Source of the DNA: Myxococcota bacterium
Lineage (GTDB): Bacteria; Myxococcota_A; UBA9160; UBA6930
Length of the DNA stretch: 64,000 bases
Reading direction: 5' to 3'
Assembly (NCBI GenBank): GCA_028285625.1
Contig: JANQOX010000019.1
Location: forward strand, 347,588 to 411,587
The position numbers were made by a program, and so were the translations under genes. The notes below the pieces were generated by a model that worked only from the letters and a program-made list of their open reading frames with translations, was not told the DNA's origin and did not search any database. This document shows, one piece after another, positions 51,329 to 60,041 of the stretch (the stretch's first letter is position 1; each line of letters starts with the position of its first letter).

Positions 51329-52342
51329 CTAGGGAGCCGTGTCCGCCTCGACCCGATCGAGCAGCCGCACCCGTTCGCGCTCCTCGGGCGGAAAGTGGGC
51401 CTCGCGCAGCGCCCCGAGCGCCTCGGGCGCCGCATCGGGGCCGAGCGCCGCCCGGGCCTCGCGATAGGCCCCGAGGCGCGCATCGAAAGCCGCTCGAGAC
51501 GCGTCGAGGGCGGCCATGCGCGCGGCGGCCTCGGGGCCGAAGCGCTCGACCCGCAGGGCCTCGATCTCGGCCTCGCTCGCGCCGGCCTCGCGCAGCGCGC
51601 GCTCCTCGCGGGCATGCTGGACCGGCAGCGCGGCGGCGGCGCGGGCCTGCCTCACGCGTTCGGGGTAGCGGGCCTCGAGGGCGCGAAGCGCCTCCTCTCG
51701 GTGCGCCTCGTCCAGATCGGCCCGCTCGCCCAACTCGCGCATGGCCAGGTGGATCCGCGCGGCGTCCTCTTCTTCGCCGAAGAGACGCTCGGCCAGGTCC
51801 GCCCCGAAGTGCGCGCGGCGAAGCTCGCGCAGCCACTGGAGCCTTCGCTCGAGCGAGGCGCTCTCGGCCACGCGAACGTCGGGGAGCTGTTCCGGGCCCT
51901 CTCGGCGATAGGCGAGGTAGCGATCGACGAACGCGCGCGCCTCGGCGTCGGCCGGTGGCGAGAGCCGCTCGCGGATGGCCGCCTCGATCCACGCCCGGAT
52001 CTGTTCGGGGTCGGCCTCGTGACTCGCCGCCAGGAAGTACTCGATGAACAGCACCGCATCGGCGTCGGGCGCGAAGTGGCCCGCATCGTCGACGCGGAGC
52101 GCACCCGAGGGCGACGTCCCGCGCAGCGAGGGCGCGATCTCGCCGGGCCCCGGCGGCGCGGCCTCGGGTCGCACCGCGACCGCGGGCACCTCTTGGTGGG
52201 AAGCGCCCGCATCCCGAGCCGGCCCCAGCGATGCCGGCGGAGCCAGCGGCGCGGGGCGTCTCGCCAGGGTGCCTTGCAGCAGGGCCGCACCTGCGCCGAG
52301 GGCGATGCCCGCCGCGCAGGCGACCCAGACGACGCGGGGCAC
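51329..52342 (-). CDS. lipase-specific foldase (LifO family)
   Basis: This 337-aa protein has a single N-terminal membrane anchor (VVWVACAAGIALGAGAALL), a Pro/Ala-rich linker and a long charged helical region typical of steric chaperones that fold secreted lipases in the periplasm. The SLRGTSPSGALRVDDAGHF segment and the VLFIEYFLAASHE motif correspond to the conserved foldase signature. It starts 2 nt after the lipase stop, the usual lipase-foldase order. GTG is the start codon. Confidence 0.85.
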   Translation of the reverse strand: MPRVVWVACAAGIALGAGAALLQGTLARRPAPLAPPASLGPARDAGASHQEVPAVAVRPEAAPPGPGEIAPSLRGTSPSGALRVDDAGHFAPDADAVLFIEYFLAASHEADPEQIRAWIEAAIRERLSPPADAEARAFVDRYLAYRREGPEQLPDVRVAESASLERRLQWLRELRRAHFGADLAERLFGEEEDAARIHLAMRELGERADLDEAHREEALRALEARYPERVRQARAAAALPVQHAREERALREAGASEAEIEALRVERFGPEAAARMAALDASRAAFDARLGAYREARAALGPDAAPEALGALREAHFPPEERERVRLLDRVEADTAP

Positions 52343-52344
52343 GC

Positions 52345-53316
52345 CTACGGAGCGAGCCCCAGCAGCCGGTCGACGTGGTTGCGGAAGAGCGTCTTCGGGT
52401 TCGTCTCGAGCAGCGAGACGAGCCCCGCGATCTGGTTCACCTCGTCCAGGTGGTTCATGGCGTAGTCGTCGCCGATCACCTCGCCGAACTGCGCGCTGCA
52501 GACCGAGACCAGGCCATCATTGTCCTCGAACAGGCCGTAGAAGAGGCTCGCCGCGTTGAACAGCCCGTCGGTCAGGTCGAGCGCGTTGGTGCTGATGCGC
52601 ACGCCGAGGAGACCCACCACGTCCCCCGTCCACGAGTAGAAGCGCACGCCGCCCGCCTCGTGGGGTCCGTCGCTGCAGCCGGCCGGCAGGCCCGCCGGGA
52701 AGGTCGCGTTGAAGGTGTCGAGGTTCGCGAGGAACGAGAAGCCGGCCTTCCAGTCCAGCGGGTCGTTGCTGCCCGTCACCAGCCGGGCGAAGTCTTCGAG
52801 CAGACCACCGAAGAGGCCGAGCAGGGCGCCGCCCACCGTGCCGTCGGCGGCGATGTTGTCGTCGAAGAACCCGGCCAGGTCGGCGCCCTTGTGGGGCGAC
52901 CCGACGGTCGTGACCGAACGCACCAGGTCGGGACGCATGCCCGCCACGTAGCGCGCATCGAGCCCGCCCTGACTGTGGCCGATCAGGTGCACCTTGCTCT
53001 TGCCGGTCTGGGCGAGAATGTCCTCGACCTGGGTCAGCAGCTGGGCGCCGCGCACGTAGCTGGAGTTGATCGGGCTCACCTCGGTGACGAACACCTGGGC
53101 GCCCTCGTCCTCCATGGCCGCCACGATCCCGAACCAGTAGTCGAGGATCTCGAGCCCGCCGAGCTGGTAGGTCTCGGAGCCCATCAGGCCATGGGCGAGC
53201 AGGATCGGATAGTCGTTGTCGGACGGCGGCGGCGGGCCACCGCCGTTGCAGGAACCGCCTACGGTGAAGGCCAGGACGACTGCCAGCAGGACAGCGCGGA
53301 TGCGAGTGCTCGACAC
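52345..53316 (-). CDS. exported triacylglycerol lipase
   Basis: This 323-aa alpha/beta hydrolase of the foldase-dependent lipase family (I.1/I.2) has a signal peptide ending at VGGS|C (Cys23, lipobox-like). The oxyanion AHGLMGSETY, nucleophile elbow GHSQGG with Ser115, catalytic Asp in FEDNDGLVSV near 268 and His in MNHLDEVNQ near 291 are all present; the latter two sites also match the Ca2+-binding region. GTG 53316 has a G-rich site 8 nt upstream. The possible lipid anchor is unusual, because most relatives are released by type II secretion. Confidence 0.87.
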   Translation of the reverse strand: MSSTRIRAVLLAVVLAFTVGGSCNGGGPPPPSDNDYPILLAHGLMGSETYQLGGLEILDYWFGIVAAMEDEGAQVFVTEVSPINSSYVRGAQLLTQVEDILAQTGKSKVHLIGHSQGGLDARYVAGMRPDLVRSVTTVGSPHKGADLAGFFDDNIAADGTVGGALLGLFGGLLEDFARLVTGSNDPLDWKAGFSFLANLDTFNATFPAGLPAGCSDGPHEAGGVRFYSWTGDVVGLLGVRISTNALDLTDGLFNAASLFYGLFEDNDGLVSVCSAQFGEVIGDDYAMNHLDEVNQIAGLVSLLETNPKTLFRNHVDRLLGLAP

Positions 53317-53448
53317 GAAGAGATTCCCCCAGAGACCGCCGGTGCGGGCGGCACCGTCCGACCGATCAGCCGCTCACCGGCTTAACGATCGGTAGAATGG
53401 GCCCACCCTACCCCGGCACGGCCCCTGGGGTCAAACCCGAATCTGCCC

Positions 53449-54543
53449 CTAGCCGGCGGCCGGGGCCTCCTCGGCCGGCGCCGCCGCGGCCGGCTCTTCG
53501 ACCGGCACCTGGCGCTTGATGCCCTTGGCCGTGTAGGCGGCGTCGGCGATGCGCTCGCGGATGTCCGGGTTCTCCTTCAGGAACCGCCGCGCGTTCTCGC
53601 GCCCCTGGCCGATCCGGTCCTCCGCGTAGGAGTACCAGGAGCCGCTCTTCTCGACGATGCCGCAGTCGACGGCCAGGTCGAGCAGGTCGCCCTCGAGCGA
53701 GATGCCCTCGTTGTAGAGGATGTCGAACTCGGCCTGCCGGAACGGCGGCGCCACCTTGTTCTTCACCACCTTCACGCGGGTGCGGTTGCCCACCACCTCG
53801 TCGCCGTCCTTGATGGCGGCGATGCGCCGCACGTCGAGCCGCACCGAGGAGTAGAACTTGAGCGCGTTGCCACCGCTCGTCGTCTCGGGGTTGCCGAACA
53901 TGACGCCGATCTTCATGCGGATCTGGTTGATGAACATCACCGTGGCGTTCGACTTGGAGACCGTGCCGGTGATCTTGCGCAGGGCCTGGCTCATGAGCCG
54001 AGCCTGCAGGCCGACATGGGTGTCGCCCATCTCGCCCTCGATCTCGGCGCGCGGCACCAGGGCCGCCACCGAGTCGATCACCACCAGGTCGATGGCACCC
54101 GAACGCAGCAACACGTCCGCGATCTCGAGGGCCTGCTCGCCGGTGTCGGGCTGGCTCACCAGCAGGTCTTCGACCTTCACGCCCAGACGGCGCGCGTAGT
54201 TCACGTCGAGGGCGTGCTCGGCGTCGATGAACGCCGCCACCCCGCCCTGCCGCTGCATCTCGGCCACGGCGTGGAGCGTGAGCGTGGTCTTGCCGCTCGA
54301 CTCCGGGCCGTAGATCTCGACCACGCGGCCGCGGGGATACCCCCCGATGCCCAGCGCCAGGTCGAGGCTCGGCGTACCCGACGAGAACGAACCGATGGTG
54401 CGGTCCACCGAGTCGTCGGTCATGGTGAGGATCGCCCCTTTGCCGAACTGCTTCTCGATGCTCGAGACGGCGAGGTCGATCGCGCGCTGCTTCACGTTGC
54501 CCTTGGCTTCGGTTCGTGCCCGGTCGTTGGTGTTCTTGGCCAT
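53449..54543 (-). CDS. recA: recombinase A
   Basis: RecA drives homologous recombination and SOS induction. The 364-aa protein has the Walker A GPESSGKT at 79-86, [42 protein letters not shown] and [18 protein letters not shown]. The C-terminus is Ala/Glu/Pro-rich rather than the usual acidic tip. The gene follows thpR by 33 nt, in the order pgpA-cinA-thpR-recA. I see no clear LexA box in that gap, so SOS control may come from further upstream. Confidence 0.98.
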   Translation of the reverse strand: MAKNTNDRARTEAKGNVKQRAIDLAVSSIEKQFGKGAILTMTDDSVDRTIGSFSSGTPSLDLALGIGGYPRGRVVEIYGPESSGKTTLTLHAVAEMQRQGGVAAFIDAEHALDVNYARRLGVKVEDLLVSQPDTGEQALEIADVLLRSGAIDLVVIDSVAALVPRAEIEGEMGDTHVGLQARLMSQALRKITGTVSKSNATVMFINQIRMKIGVMFGNPETTSGGNALKFYSSVRLDVRRIAAIKDGDEVVGNRTRVKVVKNKVAPPFRQAEFDILYNEGISLEGDLLDLAVDCGIVEKSGSWYSYAEDRIGQGRENARRFLKENPDIRERIADAAYTAKGIKRQVPVEEPAAAAPAEEAPAAG

Positions 54544-54576
54544 GGTGTCCTCTCGTTTCCCCGAAATTGGTGAAAG

Positions 54577-55179
54577 CTAGGGTGAGACGGTGTCCGCACC
54601 GGGCGTGCCGCCGAGGGCCACACGCTCGAGCACGGTGTAGAAGGCGCCCTCGCGGCGCAGGTCGCTGCGAAACAGCACCACCTCGTTGGCGAGCGTCGCC
54701 GGGGCCCGCACGCTCACGCCGTCGAGGGCGGGCAGCCGGCGGTGCCGCACGCGGCCCAGGGTCAGATGCGGACGGAAGCGGCGGGTCTCTGCGGGAAGCC
54801 CGGCCTCGCGAACGCCCTGCTCGACGCGCGCGGCCAGGGCCTCGAGCGCCTCGCCCGGCTCGGCCACGGCCGCCACCACGCGCGGCCGGCGCGGCGACGG
54901 GAACCCGCCCACCGAGCCCAGCGAGAACGCGAAGGGCGGCACCTCCTCGAGCTTCTCGGTCACGCACTTCGAGAGCTCCGGCAGCCGCTCCTGCTCGACA
55001 TTGCCGAGAAAGCGCAGCGTCAGGTGGTAGGCGCTCGCCTTCACCCAGCGCACGCCGTCGCCCCCGGACGCCCCACCCAGCATCGCCGCAGTCGCCGCGC
55101 ACGCCTCTCGCGCGGCCTCGCTGGGCTCGAGCGCGAAGAACGCCCGCACCACGGCGCCGGAGCTTCGGGTCCGGATCAC
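54577..55179 (-). CDS. thpR: RNA 2',3'-cyclic phosphodiesterase (2H family)
   Basis: ThpR/LigT opens 2',3'-cyclic phosphates to 2'-phosphates in RNA. The 200-aa protein has the two 2H motifs HLTLRFLG (His52) and HLTLGRV (His138), and the RAFFALEPSEAAREA start typical of the family. GTG 55179 overlaps the cinA stop; GTG codons just before RAFFALEP are alternatives. It lies between cinA and recA, a frequent arrangement. Confidence 0.9.
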   Translation of the reverse strand: MIRTRSSGAVVRAFFALEPSEAAREACAATAAMLGGASGGDGVRWVKASAYHLTLRFLGNVEQERLPELSKCVTEKLEEVPPFAFSLGSVGGFPSPRRPRVVAAVAEPGEALEALAARVEQGVREAGLPAETRRFRPHLTLGRVRHRRLPALDGVSVRAPATLANEVVLFRSDLRREGAFYTVLERVALGGTPGADTVSP

Positions 55180-56459
55180 GAGCGACGGCTCCCGAGGTAG
55201 CGCGGCGAGACGCGCGGCTCGCCGGCCAGGCTGCGACGCACCCAGTCGAGTGCGACCTGGCTCGTCACCATGCGGTGGCGCGCCCGGTCGAGGGGGAACA
55301 GCAGCTCTTCGGCGACGTCCTCGTCCTGCGAAGACCAGCCGACGAACACGAGCCCCACCGGCTTCGCGTCGGTTCCGCCATCGGGCCCCGAGATGCCGGT
55401 GGTCGAGATCGCGTAGTCGGCACCGAAACGCTTGCGCGCGCCCTCGGCCATGGCACGGGCCACCGGGCCCGACACGGCACCATGGGCCTCGAGCAGTTCT
55501 TCGGAGACGCCGAGCAGGTCGCGCTTGGCCTCGTTGGCGTAGGCGACCACCCCGCCGCGAAAGACCGCCGACGCACCCGGCACCCCGGTCAGGCGCTGGG
55601 CCACCAGGCCGCCGGTGCACGACTCGGCCGTGGCCAGGGTGCGACCGGCCGCCGCCAGGGCACCCACCACCACCTGCTCGAGGGTCTCGTCGCCCTCGCC
55701 GTAGATGAGCGACCCCAGCCGCCGTCGGATCGCATCGACCAGCTTGGCCAGGCGCTCGGCGGCTTCGGCCTCGTTGCGCCCATGCGCCATGGGCCGCAGG
55801 TAGTTGTCGGGAAACGCGGTGCGAAACCCCAGGGTGAGACCGTCGTCGTGCGCCAGGTCCTGCAGCTCGTTGTCGAGGGTCGACTCGCCCATGCCGAAGG
55901 TGCGAAGCAGGGCGACGCGCGTGACCCCGCCGCCTTCGGCCTGTGCGCGCACGCGCAGGCGCGGCAGCACCTGCTCGTCCATCATCTGGATGAGTTCGCG
56001 CGGGACGCCGGGCATGCAGAAGAACAGGGCACCGCCTGCCTCGAGCAAGCAGCCCGGGGCCGTCCCCACCGGGTTCGGCAGCGCCTCTCCGCCCTGGGGA
56101 AGCCACGCCTGCTTCTCGTTGTTCGGCGCCATCTCGCGGCCGAAGCGCGCGAAGAAGGCGCGCATCGCCTCGAGCGAAGGCTCGTGCAGCACCAGCTCTT
56201 GACCGAAGGTGCGCGCGAGCACCTCGATGGTGAGGTCGTCGCGCGTGGGGCCGAGCCCGCCCGACACCAGCACGACGTCGCTGCGCTCGGCCGCACGCAC
56301 GAAGGCGTCGGTCATATCTTCGGGGTCGTCACAGACCGAGGTCTGGAAGCGCGTGGGGATGTCGATGCGCAGCAGCGCGTCCGACAGGAACGACTTGTTC
56401 GAGTCGACGATCTCGCCGCGCAACAGTTCGTCGCCGATGGAGAGGATCTCGGCGATCAC
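55176..56459 (-). CDS. cinA: CinA: competence/damage-inducible protein with NMN amidase domain
   Basis: This 427-aa protein combines the N-terminal MoaB-like domain (AEILSIGDELLRGEIVDSN, VSGGLGPTRDDLT, MPGVPREL; ADP-ribose pyrophosphatase type) with the C-terminal PncC nicotinamide-nucleotide amidase (ATAESCTGGLVAQRLT, FRGGVVAYANEAKRDLLGV, TGISGPDGGTDAKPVG). It therefore serves pyridine nucleotide recycling and is often cotranscribed with recA, as here. GTG 56459 overlaps the pgpA stop, with GGAGG directly upstream. Confidence 0.93.
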   Translation of the reverse strand: MIAEILSIGDELLRGEIVDSNKSFLSDALLRIDIPTRFQTSVCDDPEDMTDAFVRAAERSDVVLVSGGLGPTRDDLTIEVLARTFGQELVLHEPSLEAMRAFFARFGREMAPNNEKQAWLPQGGEALPNPVGTAPGCLLEAGGALFFCMPGVPRELIQMMDEQVLPRLRVRAQAEGGGVTRVALLRTFGMGESTLDNELQDLAHDDGLTLGFRTAFPDNYLRPMAHGRNEAEAAERLAKLVDAIRRRLGSLIYGEGDETLEQVVVGALAAAGRTLATAESCTGGLVAQRLTGVPGASAVFRGGVVAYANEAKRDLLGVSEELLEAHGAVSGPVARAMAEGARKRFGADYAISTTGISGPDGGTDAKPVGLVFVGWSSQDEDVAEELLFPLDRARHRMVTSQVALDWVRRSLAGEPRVSPRYLGSRRS

Positions 56460-57016
56460 CACGCGCCTCCGGCGCGGAGGCCCAGCAGCACCGCGGCGAC
56501 GACCCCCGCCGCGAGCCCGCCCGCCACCACGTCGTCCATCATCACCCCGAGTCCTCCCTGGAATCGCCGCTCGGCCCAACGCACCGGCCCCGGCTTCCAG
56601 ATATCCAACACCCGGAATGCGACGAATCCGGTCACGAGGCCCACGGAAATCGGCGCGCCAGCGAGAAACAGCAGCGGCGTGAGCGCGAGCAGCTGCCCCG
56701 AGACCTCGTCGATCACGATGCGCCCGTCGTCCTTCTTGCCGAAGACCGGCTCGGCGGCGTCCGACGACCAGACCCCGAGGCAGGTGAGCGCGACCCAGGT
56801 GATTGCATAGAGACCGACCCCCAGAGGCGAAAGTAACACGAATATCGGCAGAGCGAGAGCCGAACCCCAGGTGCCGGGCGCCCAGGGCAGCAGGCCGGCG
56901 CCCCCGGCCGTCGCCACGGCCAGCACCAGGAAGCGCGGCGGACGGCGCGCTGCAGCCGGGTCGCTGGGTGCAGAAGCCCCCGCCTCGGGCCGAGGCCCGG
57001 TCGCGTGCTTGGACAT
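56456..57016 (-). CDS. pgpA: phosphatidylglycerophosphatase A
   Basis: PgpA dephosphorylates phosphatidylglycerol phosphate in the inner membrane. The 186-aa protein has GTWGSALALPIFVLL, the catalytic DGRIVIDEVSGQLLAL with Asp/Glu residues, VLDIWKPGPVRWAERR and GLGVMMDDVVAG. The ATG at 57016 is preferred over an upstream in-frame ATG because the added residues are not conserved-looking. It is the first gene of the pgpA-cinA-thpR-recA run. Confidence 0.9.
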   Translation of the reverse strand: MSKHATGPRPEAGASAPSDPAAARRPPRFLVLAVATAGGAGLLPWAPGTWGSALALPIFVLLSPLGVGLYAITWVALTCLGVWSSDAAEPVFGKKDDGRIVIDEVSGQLLALTPLLFLAGAPISVGLVTGFVAFRVLDIWKPGPVRWAERRFQGGLGVMMDDVVAGGLAAGVVAAVLLGLRAGGAW

Positions 57017-57316
57017 GGGGGCCGCCTGGAGGAGGGCGAGGGGCGCTTCGCGGTGGGGGGACCCGAGCGCCTTTTGGGAGGTTACCATCGGGGGGCAGCG
57101 GCGCGCCCCCCACCCGCCGCTGCAGGGGCCTGAGCCCCTTTGGAACGCGCCCCGGGAACTCGCTCGCGAGTCACCCCAAATGGGGCATCTGCCCGCGGGA
57201 CCGCCCTCAAGAGCGCCCCGAGGGTGGACGAATCAGGGAGACGGACGTGTCTGCGCAGGCCCGAGGGGGGCCGGTGCGAAACGTCCCGAGCGGTCCCGAT
57301 CGGGACAGGCGGGGGC
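57017..57316. other. 300-bp divergent intergenic region
   Basis: This gap separates pgpA and the HEAT-repeat gene. It contains a hairpin AGGGGC-CTGA-GCCCCT (57124-57139), a G/C-tract inverted pair near 57091-57113 and a perfect 14-bp palindrome at 57293-57306. I find no convincing -35/-10 pair for either gene and no small ORF with a good ribosome site. Confidence 0.5.
57293..57306. promoter_or_regulatory. 14-bp perfect palindrome before the HEAT-repeat gene
   Basis: GTCCCGATCGGGAC is a perfect palindrome that ends 10 nt before the ATG at 57317. It abuts the ribosome site, and a half-site (GTCCCGA) is repeated 10 nt upstream. It could be an operator or an RNA hairpin that hides the ribosome site. 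Confidence 0.4.
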
Positions 57317-59512
57317 ATGGGCGCGGCGGATCGATACGACTCGGCTTCGGGGCGAAGCGTCCCGGACCTGACGGCGCTGCTGTTGGACCTGTTGCGGGTG
57401 GTGAAGGGCCGCGGCTTCTATGGCGCGGGCGACCCGCGGCTGGCGCAGCTCTTCGAGCGCACGCTGCGCGCCTGGCAGAGCGACCTGGCGCGACACGGCA
57501 CCCTGGAGCTGCGCGTGACCGACGCCGGCCTGCGCGTGCCACCGAACCCGGAGCCCCTGGCCTCCGAACGCCTGCGCGAGCTGGCGCAACTGCTGCGCGA
57601 GCGGCGCGTGCGACGGCTCCACGTCGAGAAGGGCGTGGACGCGGACGCCTTCGCCGGCCTGATCCACGTGCTCACGGTGGACACCGAAGCCCTTCGATCC
57701 GAAGGCGGCCCCTCGGCCGCCCTGGCCGGGCTGGTGCCCTCCGGCATCCGCCTCGAGGAGGAGCCGCCCGACGAGGTGGCAGCCGACACCCAGCCCGAGC
57801 TGGTGGACCTGGCGCCGCTCCCGCCCCAACCGGTAGAGCCCATCTCGTTCGAGCCCGACGTCCCGGACGAGGTCGCATCGGCCGAGCCCGACGCAGTCGA
57901 GCCGACCCCCGGCGAGCCCGCGACCGACGACCGCGTCGAACCGGCCGCCCCCGTGCAGCTTGCGCTGGTTCCGGACGCGGCTTCGGACGACGACGCGTTC
58001 GAAGACGACGGCAGCGAGGACGACCTGCTCGACATCGAGCCCATCCCCCATGGCGCAGGAGCGCCGGCGCTCGAACTCGCGGGTGCGACCGAGGACGAGC
58101 TCGAAATCGCGGAGCCGGCCGACGGCGATGAGTTCGAACCCCAGGAGCCGGCCGAGGACGAACTCGAGCTCGCGAGTACACCGGCCGTGGATCTGCACGC
58201 CGATCGCAGCGACGCCGACACGCCGGCCTCGCAGGCCGCAGCGGGCTTCGACGAGACGGACGAAGCGACGCTTCCCGAAGTCTCCGAGGCCCCTGCGCCG
58301 CAGGACGAAGTGATGGCGCCCCCGGCGCACACCATCCCCTTGGCCGGACCGGGCTCCGAAGACCTGGGCCAGGGCACGAACCTCGCCGTCGAACCCGAGT
58401 TCGTGGACGAGTCGGATGACGAGACGCCCGACCTCGAAGCGCTCGAGCAGGCGCCCCTCGAACGCGGCGTGCGCGACGAGGTGAGCGCCGAGCTGGTGGA
58501 CGTGCTGCGCGAGCTCGACGGCTGCGAGAGCGTGTCGGCCTATGCCGATCTCGCGCGCCGCAGCGTCCACCTGGCGCAGCAGGCCGACGAGCGCGGCCGC
58601 GAGGACGATGCCTACCGCGTGGTGCTCGTGCTCTCGGACCATGCCGCCCAGGCCACCAAGCGCCCCGAGCGGCAGGCCGAACTCGCCCAGGACTTCTTGC
58701 GAACGCTGGTCTCCCGCAACCGCATGAGCAAGCTCATCGTGCGCGCCTGTGCGCCGGGCAACGAAACGGGCGTGCGTGCGACCCAGGTGCTGTTGCAACT
58801 CGGGACCGACGCCGTGGCCGCACTGCTGCAGGCCGCCGAGAACGAGACCGACGCAACCCGCCGCGCGCAGATGTACGGCATCCTGATCGCGCTGGGCGAG
58901 CACGCGCTGCCCGAGCTGCTGCGTGCCCTCGACGACGAAGACCCCGAGCGCATCGTCACGGCCGTGCGCCTGGTGGGCGACATCCAGAGTCCCGAGGCGG
59001 TGCCGCGCCTGGGCGTGCTGCTGGGCAGCGCGAACTCCGAGGTACGTGAGGAGTCGGCCAAGTCGCTCGTGCGGATCGGCGATGAACGCGCCGTCGAGAC
59101 GCTGATCCGAGCCCTGCGCAGCCGCACGCCGGGCATGGCGGCGCTCGCCGTCTACTGCCTGGCCGCCACCGGCAGCTCGCGCGCCGTCCACCCGCTGGTG
59201 GCCACGCTCGACGAGGCGGTCACCAATGGCCGCACCGACGTGGCGCGCGAGGTGGTCCGCGCCCTGGGTCGCCTGGGCCGCGCCGAAGGCACGCCGCCGC
59301 TCGCGTCGATCCTGCTGCGCAAGAAGCTCTTCGGCGGCCGCAAGCTGCGTGAGCTCAAGGTCGCCGCAGCGACCGCCCTGGGCACCCTGCCCGGCGACGA
59401 GGCGGTCGGGGCCCTGGCCCAGGCGCTTCAGGCCCGCGACACCCAGGTGCGCAAGGCCGCGCAGATGGCGCTCGATCGGCGGGCCCGCGCCCTCCAGAAG
59501 CGCGAGGGCTGA
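57317..59512 (+). CDS. HEAT-repeat protein with long acidic linker
   Basis: This 731-aa soluble protein has an N-terminal alpha/beta region of about 120 residues (LTALLLDLLRVVKGRGFYG, ERRVRRLHVEKGVDADAFAG). An acidic, Pro/Ala-rich linker follows (about 140-380, many Asp/Glu with IEP repeats), then a C-terminal array of HEAT repeats (LLRALDDEDPERIVTAVRLVG, PEAVPRLGVLLGSANSEVRE, AVETLIRALRSRTPGMAALA). HEAT arrays usually bind proteins, so a scaffold role is likely. Nothing shows its partner. The ATG at 57317 has GGCGGGGG upstream. Confidence 0.8.
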   Translation: MGAADRYDSASGRSVPDLTALLLDLLRVVKGRGFYGAGDPRLAQLFERTLRAWQSDLARHGTLELRVTDAGLRVPPNPEPLASERLRELAQLLRERRVRRLHVEKGVDADAFAGLIHVLTVDTEALRSEGGPSAALAGLVPSGIRLEEEPPDEVAADTQPELVDLAPLPPQPVEPISFEPDVPDEVASAEPDAVEPTPGEPATDDRVEPAAPVQLALVPDAASDDDAFEDDGSEDDLLDIEPIPHGAGAPALELAGATEDELEIAEPADGDEFEPQEPAEDELELASTPAVDLHADRSDADTPASQAAAGFDETDEATLPEVSEAPAPQDEVMAPPAHTIPLAGPGSEDLGQGTNLAVEPEFVDESDDETPDLEALEQAPLERGVRDEVSAELVDVLRELDGCESVSAYADLARRSVHLAQQADERGREDDAYRVVLVLSDHAAQATKRPERQAELAQDFLRTLVSRNRMSKLIVRACAPGNETGVRATQVLLQLGTDAVAALLQAAENETDATRRAQMYGILIALGEHALPELLRALDDEDPERIVTAVRLVGDIQSPEAVPRLGVLLGSANSEVREESAKSLVRIGDERAVETLIRALRSRTPGMAALAVYCLAATGSSRAVHPLVATLDEAVTNGRTDVAREVVRALGRLGRAEGTPPLASILLRKKLFGGRKLRELKVAAATALGTLPGDEAVGALAQALQARDTQVRKAAQMALDRRARALQKREG

Positions 59513-59551
59513 ACGCGGCGAGAACCGCGAGGGGCTGAACGCGGCGCCACG
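59502..59551. repeat. 25-bp duplication of the HEAT-gene 3' end
   Basis: GCGAGGG.CTGAACGCGGCG occurs at 59502 and 59527. The first copy contains the HEAT-gene stop codon (TGA at 59510) and the second supplies another TGA at 59536 in a different frame. Confidence 0.7.
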
Positions 59552-59572
59552 GGACGGCTAGGCTCGCGGCCG

Positions 59573-60022
59573 ATGACGGTGCTGGGCGTCGATCTCGGAG
59601 AGAAGCGCATCGGTCTCGCGATCTCCGACCCCGAAGAGCGCATCGCGTTGCCCGCGGGCGCGATCCAGGCGAAGGGCCGCGAGAAGGACCTCGCCGCGCT
59701 CTGCGCGCTCGCACGCGAGCGCGACGTGGGCAGCGTGGTGGTCGGCCTCCCCATCCACATGAGTGGGCGCGAGGGCCCCGAGGCGAAGCGCGCGCGCTCG
59801 TTCGCGGAAGCCCTGGCGCAGCGCAGCGGGCTGCCGGTCTCCACGCTCGACGAGCGCTGGACCAGCATCGCCGCCGAGCGCGCGCTCGCCGAAGAGGCCA
59901 CCAGTGCCCGCCGACGCAAGCGCCAGCGCAAGGAGGGCACGGTGGACGCCCTGGCCGCGACCCTGCTGCTGCGCACCTGGCTCGAGCGCGAGCAGCCCGA
60001 AGGCAGCGAGAACCCGTCGTGA
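59573..60022 (+). CDS. ruvX: YqgF/RuvX family RNase H-like nuclease
   Basis: YqgF processes the 16S rRNA precursor 5' end and has an RNase H fold. The 149-aa protein shows LGVDLGEKRIGLAISD (first catalytic Asp), VVVGLPIHMSG, LDERWTS and GTVDALAATLLL with the last acidic residue. It is followed 19 nt later by mltG, a very common pair. Confidence 0.93.
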   Translation: MTVLGVDLGEKRIGLAISDPEERIALPAGAIQAKGREKDLAALCALARERDVGSVVVGLPIHMSGREGPEAKRARSFAEALAQRSGLPVSTLDERWTSIAAERALAEEATSARRRKRQRKEGTVDALAATLLLRTWLEREQPEGSENPS

Positions 60023-60041
60023 CCCGAGTGGACGGCGCATC

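Noticed and set aside
54544..54576. LexA box upstream of recA
   Set aside because: The 33-nt gap holds no palindromic GTTC/GAAC or CTGT/ACAG pair.
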